Shown piece after piece: positions 1 to 10,900 of a stretch of 64,000 nucleotides of DNA. Origin of the DNA: Neoceratodus forsteri (Eukaryota > Chordata > Ceratodontiformes > Ceratodontidae). Where the stretch lies: positions 220,448,501 to 220,512,500 of the forward strand of contig JADMNL010000022.1 in assembly GCA_016271365.2 (NCBI GenBank). Direction: 5' to 3'. The position numbers and the translations under genes are program-made. How positions within the stretch are numbered: position 1 is the stretch's first letter; each line of letters begins with the position of its first letter. The notes below the pieces were generated by a model that had not been told where the DNA came from, searched no databases, and worked only from the letters and a program-made list of their open reading frames with translations.

Positions 1-1830
1 TTGCCTCTGTTCCAGATGCCTGGAGGCAAGCTACAGTAATACCGCTTCTTAAAGGTGGCGACCCCTCTGTGCCATGCAACTATCGCCCAGTCTCTCACCC
101 ACCCTTGCCAAACTACAAGAACACCTAATCCTTTCTCAACTCTCCCCCTTCCTGGACTCATGCTCTTTCTTCACAAGATTTAATTCTGGGTTCTGCAAAT
201 CCCATTCCACTTTCCTCCTCAGGCTAAATGACTCCATTCTCTCTAGGATAGACCAGGGCCAAATCATATCCACCATTTTTGTCGACCTTGACAAAGCCTT
301 TGACTCCATCACCCTCCCCATTCTCCTTGCTAAGCTCACCACTACAGGACTCTCCTCCCATGCCACTGATTGCTTCTGCTCATACCTTCTGGGTAGAACT
401 CAATTGGTTAAAATAGGCTGCTCCATTTCCCTGCCTTTCCCTATCAGCAATGGAGTCCCCCAAGGCTCTGTGCTTGGCTCCATCTTTTCTCCCTTTTAGC
501 ACCCATCCACATGTACTTTACTGATGCAGTACTGTTTGCCTCTGGCCCCTCCTCCTCCTCTGATCTAATGGCCAGATCCCAGCTGGACTTTGACAACATT
601 TAGCACTGGCTCCGCTCAAATCAGTTGGCCCTAAATACAAAGAAGATGGTCTCCATGACCTTTGGAACCGGGCAAAAACTCTCCAGACTTAACACCGCCA
701 TTTTCTTTCACACCCCTGATGGATCCCTCATTGGAGATGTCCCATCCTTTAAGTACCTCGGATATGGCTAGACTGGCACCTGGACTTCTCAGCTTATATT
801 GAGGCAATCCACTAAACATTGCACCCAAAACTAGGGGATTTGTACATCCTAACTGTGGGTACATCCCCTTGCCTGCTCATAGAGCCATACTGCAGAGAAT
901 GATTCTCCTGGAGACACAGTGTACAGCAGTGCTCCTATGTCTATGCTGGTGAGGCTGGACCCACTTTTCCACTCATTCTGCTGCTTTGTTCTTGACTATC
1001 CCCTCTGTACTCACCACTGCTCCCTCTACTTTGCCCTTTCTCTGCCGTCCCTTGAGGCCAGATGTCTTACTTATTGCTCCTCCTTCCGGTCCAAATGCTG
1101 GCTTGGTTCTTTTACTTCCTATTTCTGCTCACTCCTCTCATCCCTCCCTCCTCCTCCTCCTACTCCGTATGAAACTCTAACTATCACCTCCTTACTCTCC
1201 CGACTAGGTTGACTACAGTGGGCCAGACACTTTCTCCTACCGTCTCCCTAAACTGTGGAACTCCCTCCCCCTAACCACCCAATCTACCTCTTCTCTTCTC
1301 TTCTTCTCCCATCTTCTTTACAAGTTTTACTCGCCCACCTGCAACTATTCCTGATTCTTTTCCAACCTATGCCTCTCCCCTCTCCCTATTCCCCTCTTCC
1401 TCTTCTCTCCCCAACTGAACTCTAATCACCCCCCCTCACCACTACCTTACCATTTGGCCCCTCCTCTACTAATTGTTTACCCCACCTATGTACCCGCTAT
1501 GCATATGCTGTAATATGCCTAGCTACTTTGGCTCCTCGCTGGGCTACTGCTACCAACCCGGTAGGCCTTTCTATGTGCAGCAATCCACAACTTGTAAATG
1601 CAATTGTATATGTAAATTATAAATGCTAAAATCTTTATATTGCTATAATCTGCTTGTTTATTATGCCTCCTTCTTCTCTGTCTGTATAGTTTACTGCTGC
1701 CATTTTTTTTGCTATATTTCCTTCTCTCTTGTCCCCTACCCCGCAGGTTGCATTGGGAAATAATCTGCTATTCAGCTCAGTATGCCTTTTCTTGTAAAAA
1801 TGTTGAAATAAATAAATGTGTTGTTCCTTT
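1..1830 (+). mobile_element. L2-clade LINE, 3' portion with degraded RT
   Basis: This is the 3' part of a non-LTR retrotransposon, cut by the window edge. Bases 1-120 translate to a motif like IPLLKGGDPSVPCNYRPVS, the start of the RT fingers. Bases 230-490 carry IFVDLDKAFDSI (RT motif A region) and NGVPQGSVLGS (RT motif B). The frame is then broken by stops, but LNTKK and SFKYLG remnants (about 630-760) and LWNSLPL (about 1253-1275) mark the usual C-terminal end. The 3' UTR ends in a TGAAATAAATAAA tail near 1805-1820. It is inactive and lies in the intron downstream of the last visible tectorin-like exon. L2 is favoured over CR1 because of the tail and the absence of a TCTATG-type end. Confidence 0.8.
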
Positions 1831-1959
1831 AAACTTCATTTTCTTTTGCAATGTAGATTACATATTAAGTGTCAGTTAACTAAATAGTAGTTACAGTGTA
1901 ACTACACAGTAACTGCATTACAACTACAATGTAGTTTGCATAACTTGGCACAGGGTATT

Positions 1960-2110
1960 GTTGCTGCACAACTGTTAAAGTATTTTTACTCTTGCACTTG
2001 TTGTATTGTCTACTCTACCTCTACCCCATCACCTGAAACACATCTGTAAATGAGCTGTTATCAGCTCAGTACATATTTCCTGGTAAAACTTTTGAAATCA
2101 ATACAATATC
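1960..2110 (+). mobile_element. L2-related 3' tail fragment
   Basis: The sequence near 2060-2105 (CAGCTCAGTACATATTTCC followed by TGGTAAAACTTTTGAAATCA) matches the tail of the upstream L2 element around 1775-1815, so this is a second short copy of an L2-type 3' end or of a SINE that shares it. It has no coding content. Confidence 0.5.
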
Positions 2111-2289
2111 ATTCTGTAAAAAGCAAAAAACAAACAAAAAAACCCACACTTGACTATCTGAGTTGTACTGGTCATTTGTAAAGACAATGCCCCATACAAC
2201 AGCTTATCGGGTGTGTATTGGCTTCATGAATAATTAATTAGCCTTATATTTGCATTATTGTATAAGCAGCGCAGTGTGTGGGGGGCTGA

Positions 2290-2600
2290 ATCCAGGATCC
2301 ACCTGCCACCATTCTCAATAACAGTCTGTGTCTGTCTAGATGGTCTAGCATTTGCACCCTCTGGTGGAATTTGCATAAAACAGTCAGATGCAAATGGAAT
2401 TTACATCAATTTCCAGAAACAAATTGATGCTTTTGGATGCAAAATTAGATGCAAATTGCAACACAGATGCTTCTTCTTAAGTTTTGGTACAATTGTGGGT
2501 GCAATTTCAGATGTAAATTTAGATGCAGATGCAGATGCAGGCAGCTTTGCAGATATGCCCAACACCTGGAAGTACCCTCAAATTAGAATATGCAAATTGT
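2290..2600 (+). repeat. degenerate repeat rich in ATGCAAAT octamers
   Basis: The motif AGATGCAAAT and near variants recur about ten times in 250 bp (TCAGATGCAAATGG, TAGATGCAAATTGC, AGATGTAAATTTAG, ATATGCAAATTG). ATGCAAAT is the POU/Oct octamer. The simplest reading is a decayed tandem array. The open frame across it (2258-2602) looks incidental. Confidence 0.45.
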
Positions 2601-2609
2601 AACTGATGC

Positions 2610-3425
2610 ACCTTACACTCAGTTAATATTCATGAGAAGCTCAGCTGTTGCACTCCCTATAAATGCTATGATAAAATATATTGACAAGATTGTTCTGAAA
2701 CAAACAGTGCTCAGATAATTTTGCATACTGTAAAATTGCTGTTTGAAGTAGCTATCAAGTTCTTATTTTTATTTCTCTTTTGGGGTGTTAAAATGCATCT
2801 ATTAAGGTACCACTTTATTACATGACACAGGGAAATTACTTCAGGGAAACAGTTTGTAGGTGCTATTCTAACGATTCATATTTTTCCATATTATGACACT
2901 CAGACACAGTCCAACTGTACATTTTCAGATTCAACAGCATACCTAAAACAGAGAAACAAAGAAACATTAACAACAATAGCAGAAAAAGACCAACGGTCCA
3001 TCTAATCTCAAGAAAGGGATTGGAAGGCCAAGTGTCAGCTGTCACTATTTTCATGCACCTTTGTATTTTTTATTGTGCTATATTTTTACTGCTAAATTTA
3101 AATGTGAAAATTATATCTGGTGAATGTTTCACCAAATTAATACTCATGAGATGTTCAGTTGTTCTACTCTATGCAAGTAGCTTGTTAAAATGCATTGACT
3201 AGACAGCCAGAGATAAAAATAACAGCTCTGGTATGATTTTCCCATAATCTAAAACTGATAAATGACTAAAGCCTGAAATGTCTATTTTTATTTCACTTTA
3301 CTTCCCTATGGAAGTACTTTTGTGTTGTTAAATGTATATACTGTTAAACCATTCTGCCACTACCACCTACTCATGATATCTGATTATTTGATTATCTGAT
3401 ACTATGCAACCCATGTAGCCTCCCT
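2610..3425. other. AT-rich intronic DNA, no recognised feature
   Basis: No coding exon or known repeat is recognised. The short open frames on both strands have no splice context or family resemblance. Confidence 0.4.
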
Positions 3426-3429
3426 GTTA

Positions 3430-3700
3430 GAGATGTGTAAAGTTGCCAAAATTTGCTTCACAAATTAATTCTCAAAATGTGTGTAGTTTGCGAATTGTGA
3501 GTTTCTGAAGTTCACATTTCATAGATTGTGCAGTTCACCCATGAACTGTGGAATTCACCTGCAAATTCTGCAGTTCACAGGCAAATATTACACTTTGTGG
3601 TGAAAATTTTATGATTTTCGGCAAAGACGAAGTTGCTGATGGCAATGGAAACTTCACAAAGCTTTGCAAATGTGAATTTTATCATTTTGTAGGCATTTTT
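3430..3700. repeat. degenerate TTCACA/CTGCAGTTC-rich repeat
   Basis: Short words such as GCAGTTCAC, GAATTCACC and AATTCTGCAGTTCAC recur with drift. The texture is the same as at 48840-49220 and 52240-52830, which suggests one dispersed family with an internally repetitive body. No ends could be defined. Confidence 0.4.
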
Positions 3701-3939
3701 CTGGCAATGTTTATCTTTATTGCATCTCTACTGCCAGTGTTTAAAGCAGCCGTGCTTGTTAGTGGAAAAAAAAATCATCATATAGTTTTTAAGTTATATG
3801 GTACTGTATTTCTGAAAAAAAAAGAAACAACAAAAAAATTATTGTATACATGTTTTCTTTCACTGATGCTATGCCTGAACTCAAATATAAGATTTTAAAG
3901 TGTTTTAACTGCTCTTTTATCATGCTGTATGACTAAATG

Positions 3940-4140
3940 AACAGTTTTGGTGTGGTGCAGTGCTGTTTCCCATCAGAAATGTATATCAGCACCCCCGATA
4001 TATCCACAGTATGAATCTGGTATGTAAAGTGAAAAAGTAACCTCAAAGTGAGAGATTTAAAAAATATTGCTAGTTGCTGCCATCTTTAATAACTTGAGAC
4101 AATTATTAAATCAGTAAAAAAAGCCATTTGTAAAAATTTA
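3940..4140 (+). repeat. dispersed repeat, copy related to 21010-21405
   Basis: A TGCTGTTTCCCATCAGAAAT block followed by TATCCACAGTATGAATCTG resembles 21105-21170 in the same orientation. The class is unknown. Both copies lie in introns of the tectorin-like gene. Confidence 0.45.
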
Positions 4141-4330
4141 CTATGCTTTTTCACCTCTTTCTCACCTCAACAGCACCCATTGGCTCTGCTTCTGTCACAA
4201 GCCCATCACCCACCTTCTCCAGAACTTACCACAGCAGCCTGGCCCTTACTGAGTTGTCCTCCAGGGTGGGGCCACCACGGGGGGCACAGGACCCCCAATG
4301 GAGTTTAGTGTGGTTCAGCGGTGGAACCAA

Positions 4331-4380
4331 CCTTCCTTCCTTCCTTCCTTCCTTCCTTCCTTCCTTCCTCCCTCCCTCCC
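4331..4380 (+). repeat. (CTTC)n microsatellite
   Basis: About 12 tandem tetranucleotides, nine CTTC-type followed by three CTCC-type. Low-complexity open frames on both strands (poly Phe-Leu-Pro-Ser or Arg-Lys-Glu-Gly) derive from it and are not genes. Confidence 0.9.
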
Positions 4381-4633
4381 TGCCATCCTTCCTCCCTCTT
4401 CCTTCTCTGTTAATGTACCACTTTGTCATGAAACACAGAAAAGTTGTTTCAGGATAAATTCCTGCATAGCAATGCTATTTGTTATTGACCATTTCCAATG
4501 GGAATCTCCTTTATTTAACACAAAAGTTTCCTAAATCATGTAATATGTTTTCCCAGGGAACTTGAAAACACAAACTGATCTACAGACACAAAAACAAGCA
4601 AACAAACATACAAAAATGTTAAGACAAGGTTAC

Positions 4634-4920
4634 CATGGAGGTGTGAGGTCTGATCTCCAAGCATTTCCAAATTCCATGTCATCCCTTGCCCTCGTTCCAT
4701 TGGGAAGCACTTTATCATCATCGGGATTCCCATTGAAGTTTCCACACATCCCAGTCAAGCTGTTCTTGAGTGCCGGGCTCGCTCTGATAATTAAGGTGCT
4801 GATACCATCATAATAAACTTCAACATCATTTTGTATTTTAACCACCACAAAGTTATTCACTCTTGATATGTACGCTAGGGAGCTCAGATTGGTAGGTAAG
4901 GAGGTAACAGTGCCATTTAT
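4634..4920 (-). CDS. tectorin-like exon: C-terminal half of VWD3
   Basis: The minus-strand acceptor is CTACTAG before 4920 and the donor is GTAACC after 4634. The 287-bp exon starts in phase 0 (INGTVTSLPTN) and ends in phase 2. It encodes the second half of a von Willebrand D domain: a beta-rich stretch (NNFVVVKIQNDVEVYYDG), then TGMCGNFNGNPDDD and FGNAWRSD, the usual end of VWD before C8. Joined to 12419, the frame runs KTIQ-INGT without a break. In the first two D domains this half and C8 share one exon of 565-571 bp; here the exon stops right after the VWD, so C8 must be separate and downstream. The intron from 12418 to 4921 is 7.5 kb. The frame is intact. Confidence 0.88.
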
Positions 4921-7900
4921 CTAGTAGAAAGAAACATAGAAAAGTGACTGACAAATAAGATCCGAACAGTTCTGCTAGACTGTCCCAAGATTTTATACTT
5001 GGAGATGAGCTACTCTCTGTCATCTTTCTCAGTTTCCCCTTTCCCCCTCTCATCTTTCCATTTAATAACTTGTTTATCTGCCTCCCACTCCCTTTCGAAC
5101 TATGCTATTGTCTTTCCCTCCAGAACCTTGTCAGGAAGTTTGGGCTACCTATCCACCCATCCACTCCCTTTTCTGTGAAGTACAGTAATACTTCCTAATG
5201 TCCTTTTTGAACCTTCCTCCCTCCTGTTTGAATGTATACCCCCAGGAAAATGCAGTTTCTTAGTTTGATCAAACTTGCTGTGTCTACTCTGTTGACCTTG
5301 TCATGAATTTGAAAGTCTCTATCAGGTCTCCCCTTCTGCTTGCAGAGAATACATGTTGAGACCTTTCTATGTCTTATCGTATGTCTTGCCCTACCAGTCA
5401 TGGATCATCTTTCTCACCTTTTGTTGACCTGTCTCTCCTCAATTCTTGTCTTGTGTGCAGAGCCCATAACTGGATACAGTATTCGAGACATGGCCTCACT
5501 AGCTCTCTGTTCAGAGGCAATGTCACCTCACTTCTTCTGTTATTAATCCTTTTCCGTATGTACCCCTTATTGTGTTAACCCTCCAGTATACCCAGTTGCA
5601 CTGAGATGCCAGCTTTACATTATTGCTGATCACCACCTCAGGTATCTCACCTCCTCTGCACCTTCTACCTGCATCCCATTAATACAGTACATTGTTTCTG
5701 TATTTTCCCTCTTATGTGCACTTTTCTATGGGATGCCAGTAAGGGCATAACTCTGTCCAAATACACCATACAGTAAAACACACACACACTATACAGTGAG
5801 ATGCACATTTCATGTACTGAAATATATAAATCATCTAGTGAAGCACACTAACTACATAGTGAACCGCATACAGTATATAGTGAACAGCCTATACTATGTA
5901 GTGAAAATCATACATCATAGACTGAAATACACATATCATATAGTAAAATGCATACATTATATGTGAAATGTATATGATGTATATTGAAATACATGTATCA
6001 TATAATGAGGCGTACACCTATTATACACTGAAATGCATATACTATGTGGTAAAATTCATAAATTATGTACTGAAACATACACATTACATCATACAAAGTA
6101 TCACAAACACTATAGACTGATATTAGCACCCCCCCACACACACACACACTGGAGAATGCTGGCCTGGTTACAGGATGTCTTTCAAGCTTCAGAAGGTAAC
6201 AGAACAGGGCTATCCTTTCTATCTCTTTATGTGGTTTTGTCCATCTTATTTTTCTTGCACAACTTTAATCAATTTTTAGAACATTGTGAAGTCACACAAA
6301 AATCTTTATAACTAGTTTACATACCATTTCTTCTTTTAGCTGAGCACTGCCTTCATTTACTGTTAAAAATGTATTTGTGTGGGAAGCTAATACTTAGGTT
6401 ACTTATAACATATCACAGTCATGCCATATAAACATAATGGACTGTGTACATTTTTCTGTTGTAAGTGACATTTTGTTCAGATTTTGTATTGACTATAAGT
6501 GTTATGTGTACTCTGTAACTTTATATTGTCCAGCAACATATTAGAACTGAATGGTTGGAAAACGTTGCAGAACTGTGGCAGTCTGGGCATCTAGTTTTCA
6601 TAGTTTGTTGTCTGCAGAGTTTGTTTCAATTGATTTTTTTTTTATTGTTTAGGGAAAGTTCTTGGTTGAGAAATGAAAGTACAGTATATGCTGTACATAC
6701 TTTTACAAACCACAGAGAAAGCCAGATTGTCTAACCTGAGGGATTTATAATAAATTTATACTTATTTTTAAAACTTTTACTGCTTCATCCTACCCCTGGT
6801 ACTGATGTGGAGCACTCCCTTAATGGTTACCCATAAGATCGCTAACTTAAACACCACATGGTTGTTTACTGTGCATAGAAAAGGACAAAATGAGAAGTTG
6901 TGGCATGTTATCATGCTGCAAAGCAGACACAGCGCAAACCCACTCCAATGCAGATCAGAAGATGCAACTTTAGGGGATGGAGAAAGTCAGGAGGGGGGAT
7001 ATTTACTATTCTAACTCTGGGGGGATTCAACTTTGGGGGAGAGCATGACAGTGAACTTGAGAACAACAAAAAAGAACGTTACAGAATCAAACCCAGATCT
7101 GCTGGATGCAGCAAGCCCATTCAGAGGCTATGACTCTAACCTGGACACTACACTGCCTGCATGGATAGGCAGCACACACACTAGCAGACTTAAACTGATC
7201 AGCATGAGTGATAACAGTTACAAAAAAGGGGGCACAATTTAAAGATAGAGGGGGGATGGCTCAGAGGTAATGTGAGGAAATTTTAGTTTCACGGAGAGAG
7301 TGGCGAATACATGGAACCACCTTCCTGAGGAGGTCATTGGGTCTAAAACAGTGGGGGAATTCAAACATGCATGGGACAGACATAAGGCAATTATAGTGGG
7401 GGTTGCAGGAAGTATGCTGTTGGTTAACTTGAATCTGCAGGTTATTCAGTAGGTAGGGAAATGGGCAGACTGGGTGGGCCAAGTGGTCCTTATCTGCCGT
7501 CAAAGTCTATGTTTCTATGTTTCTATGTAAGTACCGTGCTATAATATTCATGCTTTTATGTCAATGTAGCAGTTTTCACTCATACTATTCTTCTCAGTTC
7601 ACACATCCCTGAGCTGCTATGTCAATGAGATCTTGATGGTATACCCCCTCTAAACGTCCCGTACGAGAACACACTGTACACAGGATAAGAGGAACAACAG
7701 TTCTGTGGGCTGACTGGCTGAAATCCCATCCGTGATTTATAACTAATAAAAAACAATCTGTATTCCCTGGCCTGGGAATGCTGTTTCCCATGATTCCTGC
7801 TGCAGTGGAGAAGGGGATGCACTATGTGGCTAGACCAGGCTTACTAGTGGAAAGCCAATTCCTGGCACAGCTCTGCCTACCTTGCAGTGTTCCCTAGATA

Positions 7901-10900
7901 TGTTTAGGGTACCAAGGGACTGTAAATGCCACCTACAAGCATCTCGGTGAAAAGCAGGATAGTGGAAGTCAGGCATATGCCAGCCCCCAGTCAGACTTGG
8001 TCCCCAAGTGATTGTTGCAGATATATATATATATATATATTTTTTCTTTTCTTATTCAAGAATCTTCATTAATGAAAAACCAAAAACAACAAAAATAAAT
8101 TAGTTAAAACAAACTCTGCATACTATAAACTATTAACAGCCATATGCCCACATTATTGCAGTTATTGCTATGTTTCGCATTCATTCGGCTCAGATAAGTT
8201 ACTGGACTAACAAAGCAACTGATTCATATAATTGCACTTCTAAGCAATAGACAATCTGAACAAAATGTCACTTATATTAGAAAAATACAGGTAACCGGTC
8301 CCTTATACTTCTATGGTATGACTGTGATATCTTATAAATATTTTTAAGTATTAGCTTCCCACACAAATGTGTTTTTCATAGCAAATAAAGGCAATGCTCA
8401 GATAAAAAAAGAAACTGTATTTTAACAAGTTCTAAAATTTGGTTTTTGTCACATCCCAATGTTCTGAAATGTCATTGGAATGTCTGCCCACACATTTATG
8501 GAATAAGTACTGTAGACTTAGGTCACCACTGGAAATGGTGCATTGCATCTCGACTTGGCTATCCTAGGTAAATATATTATATACCTGCCAATAAAGACAT
8601 AACAACAGAACGATAGACCTGGGCTATATGTTACTGTGCCACAGCAGTGTGGACAGTCTCTGCACAATGCAAGGAGAAAAAGATGGCTTTTCATATAAAG
8701 TGTTTCCTTGATGAGATGCTAATTTCCTGTTAGAGCCTTCCTTGGGATTGAGGTCATTTACATGTAGATGTTTATAAATGGCAATTTTTTTATAATTTAT
8801 ATGATATGCTCTGCACACAACCCTGGCCCCCTTCCTCTGGGTTGGATCCAGCCCCAGCTCCTCATGTCAATTCCTTACATTCCCTTATTTCAATTTCAAC
8901 CCCTTGGATTTGCTCCCCTTGTGGTGGGATCCAGCCTGGCCAAACCCACCTCTTACTGGGTAACGAGTTAGCAGTTCTCCAGGTGGAGGAGCAGTGGACA
9001 GTGGTGTGGATCAGGGCTTGAGTATGCCCATGTCATCTTGCTCAGGGAGGGTGTTTCTTTCTTTCTGGCCCCACCACCTTGGGACATCATGGTTTGACCC
9101 CAGGTGTCATGCATGCCAAGTGTGATGAGCATAGCTCCACCAACATCATCCCTCCCTGCAGCAGAACTACTGCATTACCACCTGTGATCCTTCAGGTGGT
9201 AGTACTGTAGAGGCCACAGAAATCTCTCTCCCCGGAGGAACAGCGTGTCCTCTGGGATGCTTGATCTTTCTCCACCAGCCCCTGATGACTGAAGCTCATT
9301 CTGAAACTTAGGTCACCAGCTTTGGGAGTCATAGTGCTACCACTGCACTGCCAGGCCAGCTCAATAAATGGCGAAGTATCAAATCAGTGCTTACAGTGCT
9401 AACACCATTGGGATGCCCAAATGTCTACTTTGCTCCATGGCAGCCCATTATTTCTATTGAATGTAGTACCATAATGTTGCCAGCAGGGGGTTGTGCATTC
9501 TCCGTGAGCAGCTTTTAGTGTTCTGTTTTGGGCTGCTCACCAGGGAGTATTGTAGACTTATGTTGAATTAGGCAGGAGCCTACATGAACTGCGATCCACC
9601 ACTCTTGTAAAATTATATGAGGGTTCCTGCACCACTGCCATCCTTATCTACCGAATACTATTAGAGAATTCCACCAGCTGCAGATGGCAGTTCCCCCCTC
9701 TAAACAAATCTGGATATGAGCATTCCCCTACCTAATAATTTCCATTCGAACCACTGATTTTTAAATCATTCTTACACACTTACTATTTGCTCTTTGTGTT
9801 TTCAAAATAGCAGACTTTGTGCCTTGCTAAAATTAGTGAGGGGAAATGGACTTTGCACTGTGAAAACCTCAACTTGTAAAACAATGGCCCATTCTCACAC
9901 TAGGCAGAGTGCAGCAGGAAATGAGTGCAGTGCGGGGGCTAATGAATCTCAGTATATAGTGAATGTGATACATTGCAATTCATATGTTTCAGTGTATGAT
10001 GTATGCATTTTGCAACATAACATTTCAGTGAACAGAGTATATTATAAGCCTCACTGTATAATGTGTGTATTTCATTATGTTGTGTATGTGTTTTACCATG
10101 TAATGTATGTACTTTACTTTATACAATGGGGGTGAGATAATATGCCATTCTTTTTTTCAGCATAAAACCACCACCATGAGATATCACACTCTGCTGACAT
10201 CACCAAAGTGTGATAACTGGCGTTATCTCCAGTTATCACACCCCTATAGTATAAAATGGATACATGATGTGCTCTCATGTAATATGGAAAATATTTTCAC
10301 TCCTGAACAGTGACCTCTCACTGCACCTCTTCACTAGTCATGAATATCTAGAGGTCACTCTAAAGGAGTGAAAATATTTTCCATATCACACTCGTGCCCA
10401 TCATGTAGCCCTGTAGTATAGTATAAGTGTTTCATTAAATGATATATGTACAGTGTTTCAGTTCATCACTGTGTGTATAAGCATGTTCCCTAAAGTAAGA
10501 GTCTTAAAAACACCATGCTGAACAATGTCAATGTAATTATTTACATGACTCTATGCATCTGTATTGGAATGTTCTCAAACATGACTACCGTCTGTGGGAA
10601 TTGTATATATTTCAACCTTGTTTAACTTCGTTGACTATTACTAATTGTGTTTGTGGTCTTTTCCTGTTGTCCTAGGTCATCCCTGTTAATGGGCCTTGTG
10701 CTCAGTGGGCCTTACTCACTTACCACAGATCTAACTACCTAACTTATATAATATTGCTTCTTTACTGAACCATTTATTTCACTATTTAATATATGCTTTA
10801 CAGGTGTAGATGCTTGCATTTCGCTATAGAGTATGCAGTTCACTACACAGTGTCTGCAGTTCACTATATAGTGTGGGTGTTTCACTCTATAATGTATTTG

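Noticed and set aside
4226..4534. Low-complexity frames with repeated FLPS or GRKE motifs
   Set aside because: Encoded by the (CTTC)n microsatellite.
1..4630. Downstream C8 or TIL exon after the VWD3 exon
   Set aside because: No Cys-rich minus-strand frame with splice borders is present. The interval is an L2 LINE plus AT-rich DNA.
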